Shown: positions 63,709 through 64,000 of the stretch, one piece after another | Layout: each line of letters starts with the position of its first letter | Position numbering within the stretch: position 1 is the stretch's first letter | Assembly (NCBI GenBank): GCA_951640165.1 | Contig: OX621254.1 | Span: 25,828,001 to 25,892,000 of the forward strand | Direction of reading: 5' to 3' | DNA from: Pseudoips prasinana | Taxonomy: Eukaryota; Arthropoda; Insecta; Lepidoptera; Nolidae | DNA length: 64,000 nt | Translations under genes and position numbers: made by a program | Notes under the pieces: model-generated | Database searches by the model: none | Told to the model about the DNA's origin: nothing | Seen by the model: only the letters and a program-made list of their open reading frames with translations

Positions 63709-64000
63709 ATTAGTTGGGTATATCAGAAGAAGAATGAAAGTAAAATAAATGCAGTGGGAATGCTCAGAGCTCTGAGAAGTATATGTGGTGTGACTTTGAG
63801 AGAGAGAATTCGAAATACTGATGTAAGAGAGCGTTGTGGTGTGAAAAAGGATGCAGTCACAAAAATTGAAAGAGGTATGCTGAGATGGTTTGGCTATTTC
63901 GAAAGGATGAATGAAAGAAGATTGATAAAAGAAGTATACCTGGCCTGTGTGAATGGGACAACCGGAAGGGGAAGACCTCGTAGAACATTCTCTGGCCAAA
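63709..64000 (+). CDS. RTE-type reverse transcriptase C-terminal fragment, runs off the window
   Basis: The open frame from about 63709 to the window end reads SWVYQKKNESKINAVGMLRA, then LRSICGVTLRERIRNTDVRE, KIERGMLRWFGYFERMNERR and GRGRPRRTF. This is the region after the palm domain in RTE-type endonuclease-reverse transcriptases (W......INA.....LR...G....RIRN..(I/V)RE......I....LRWFGH.ERM......GRGRPR). It is 5'-truncated: AT-rich sequence replaces the upstream domains. No stop or frameshift is visible in 97 codons, so the copy may be young. The same block type is found in the RTE-like LINE at 33040-33180 (WRWAGHIAR...GRPVRRW), but this is a different family. Its end lies outside the window. 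Confidence 0.8.
   Translation, partial: MSWVYQKKNESKINAVGMLRALRSICGVTLRERIRNTDVRERCGVKKDAVTKIERGMLRWFGYFERMNERRLIKEVYLACVNGTTGRGRPRRTFSGQ

Noticed and set aside
63703..63999. 98-codon minus-strand open frame at the window end
   Set aside because: The plus strand of the same interval encodes a clear RTE reverse transcriptase C-terminus.

Overview
This is AT-rich eukaryotic DNA made almost wholly of transposable elements and their remains. No host gene, true tRNA, rRNA or splice-supported exon could be recognised. The repertoire points to a lepidopteran (butterfly or moth) genome, though the species cannot be told from the window. It includes tRNA-derived SINEs of the Metulj type, dispersed repeats with the motifs gtccactgctggacaaagg and accggccaagtgcgagtcgg that are very common in Lepidoptera, many short Helitrons, CR1/Jockey-like, RTE-like and R4/Dong-like non-LTR elements, and a cecropia-type mariner.

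Layout. 1-2400: a (TA)n run and a satellite-like tandem array. 2400-9300: sparse sequence with SINEs, a Helitron, LINE 3' ends and two copies of a 135-bp TA-flanked MITE. 9300-14200: SINE remnants, a 153-bp retroposon with a 14-bp target duplication, and SINE-B copies broken by later insertions. 14750-17700: a mosaic in which an LTR/gag fragment splits a dispersed repeat and in which a SINE, a Helitron and a second SINE are nested. 19000-24000: a local duplication, several Helitrons (one chimeric) and LINE 3' pieces. 26100-27400: a second tandem array of about 140-bp units. 29200-33350: the longest element, an RTE-like LINE with an intact ORF1 and an ORF2 broken by one frameshift. 33400-37000: dense SINE, Helitron and LINE debris. 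37098-38379: a mariner with perfect terminal inverted repeats and an uninterrupted transposase. 39600-42100: a 5'-truncated Jockey/CR1-like LINE. 42100-55400: SINEs, dispersed repeats, an R4/Dong-like fragment next to a TAA microsatellite, a new-looking 400-bp TIR element and a 1.4-kb-spaced duplication. 55440-62315: three CR1-like LINE copies, one of which has lost its reverse transcriptase but keeps ORF1. 63700-64000: an RTE reverse transcriptase fragment running off the end.

How the parts work together. The SINEs, Helitrons and MITEs encode no protein, so they depend on enzymes made elsewhere: LINE reverse transcriptase for the SINEs, Rep-helicase for the Helitrons and transposase for the MITEs. 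The mariner transposase is the only uninterrupted enzyme gene here. Nested insertions give a relative time order, with SINE-A among the youngest insertions.

Names used below. SINE-A: head with tagcctagttggta and ggttcgaatcc, tail tttggggctaggatgatc. SINE-A2: older relative, head ggcctgttggttagtg, tail agtttgggatcagatgg. SINE-B: head ggtctagcggtagc, body cagtatcagcccgaag. SINE-C: head tggcgcagtggcttagac. Rep1: ggatccggtggtagcatta. Rep2: cgacagcttaacgtgc. Rep3: gtccactgctggacaaagg. Rep4: accggccaagtgcgagtcgg. Rep5: gagtcgcaagtctcagg. Rep6: aaggccggcaacgcacttgc. MITE-1: 135 bp with TIR cagacgccagcacatc. MITE-2: 400 bp with TIR tacaacatgtaac.
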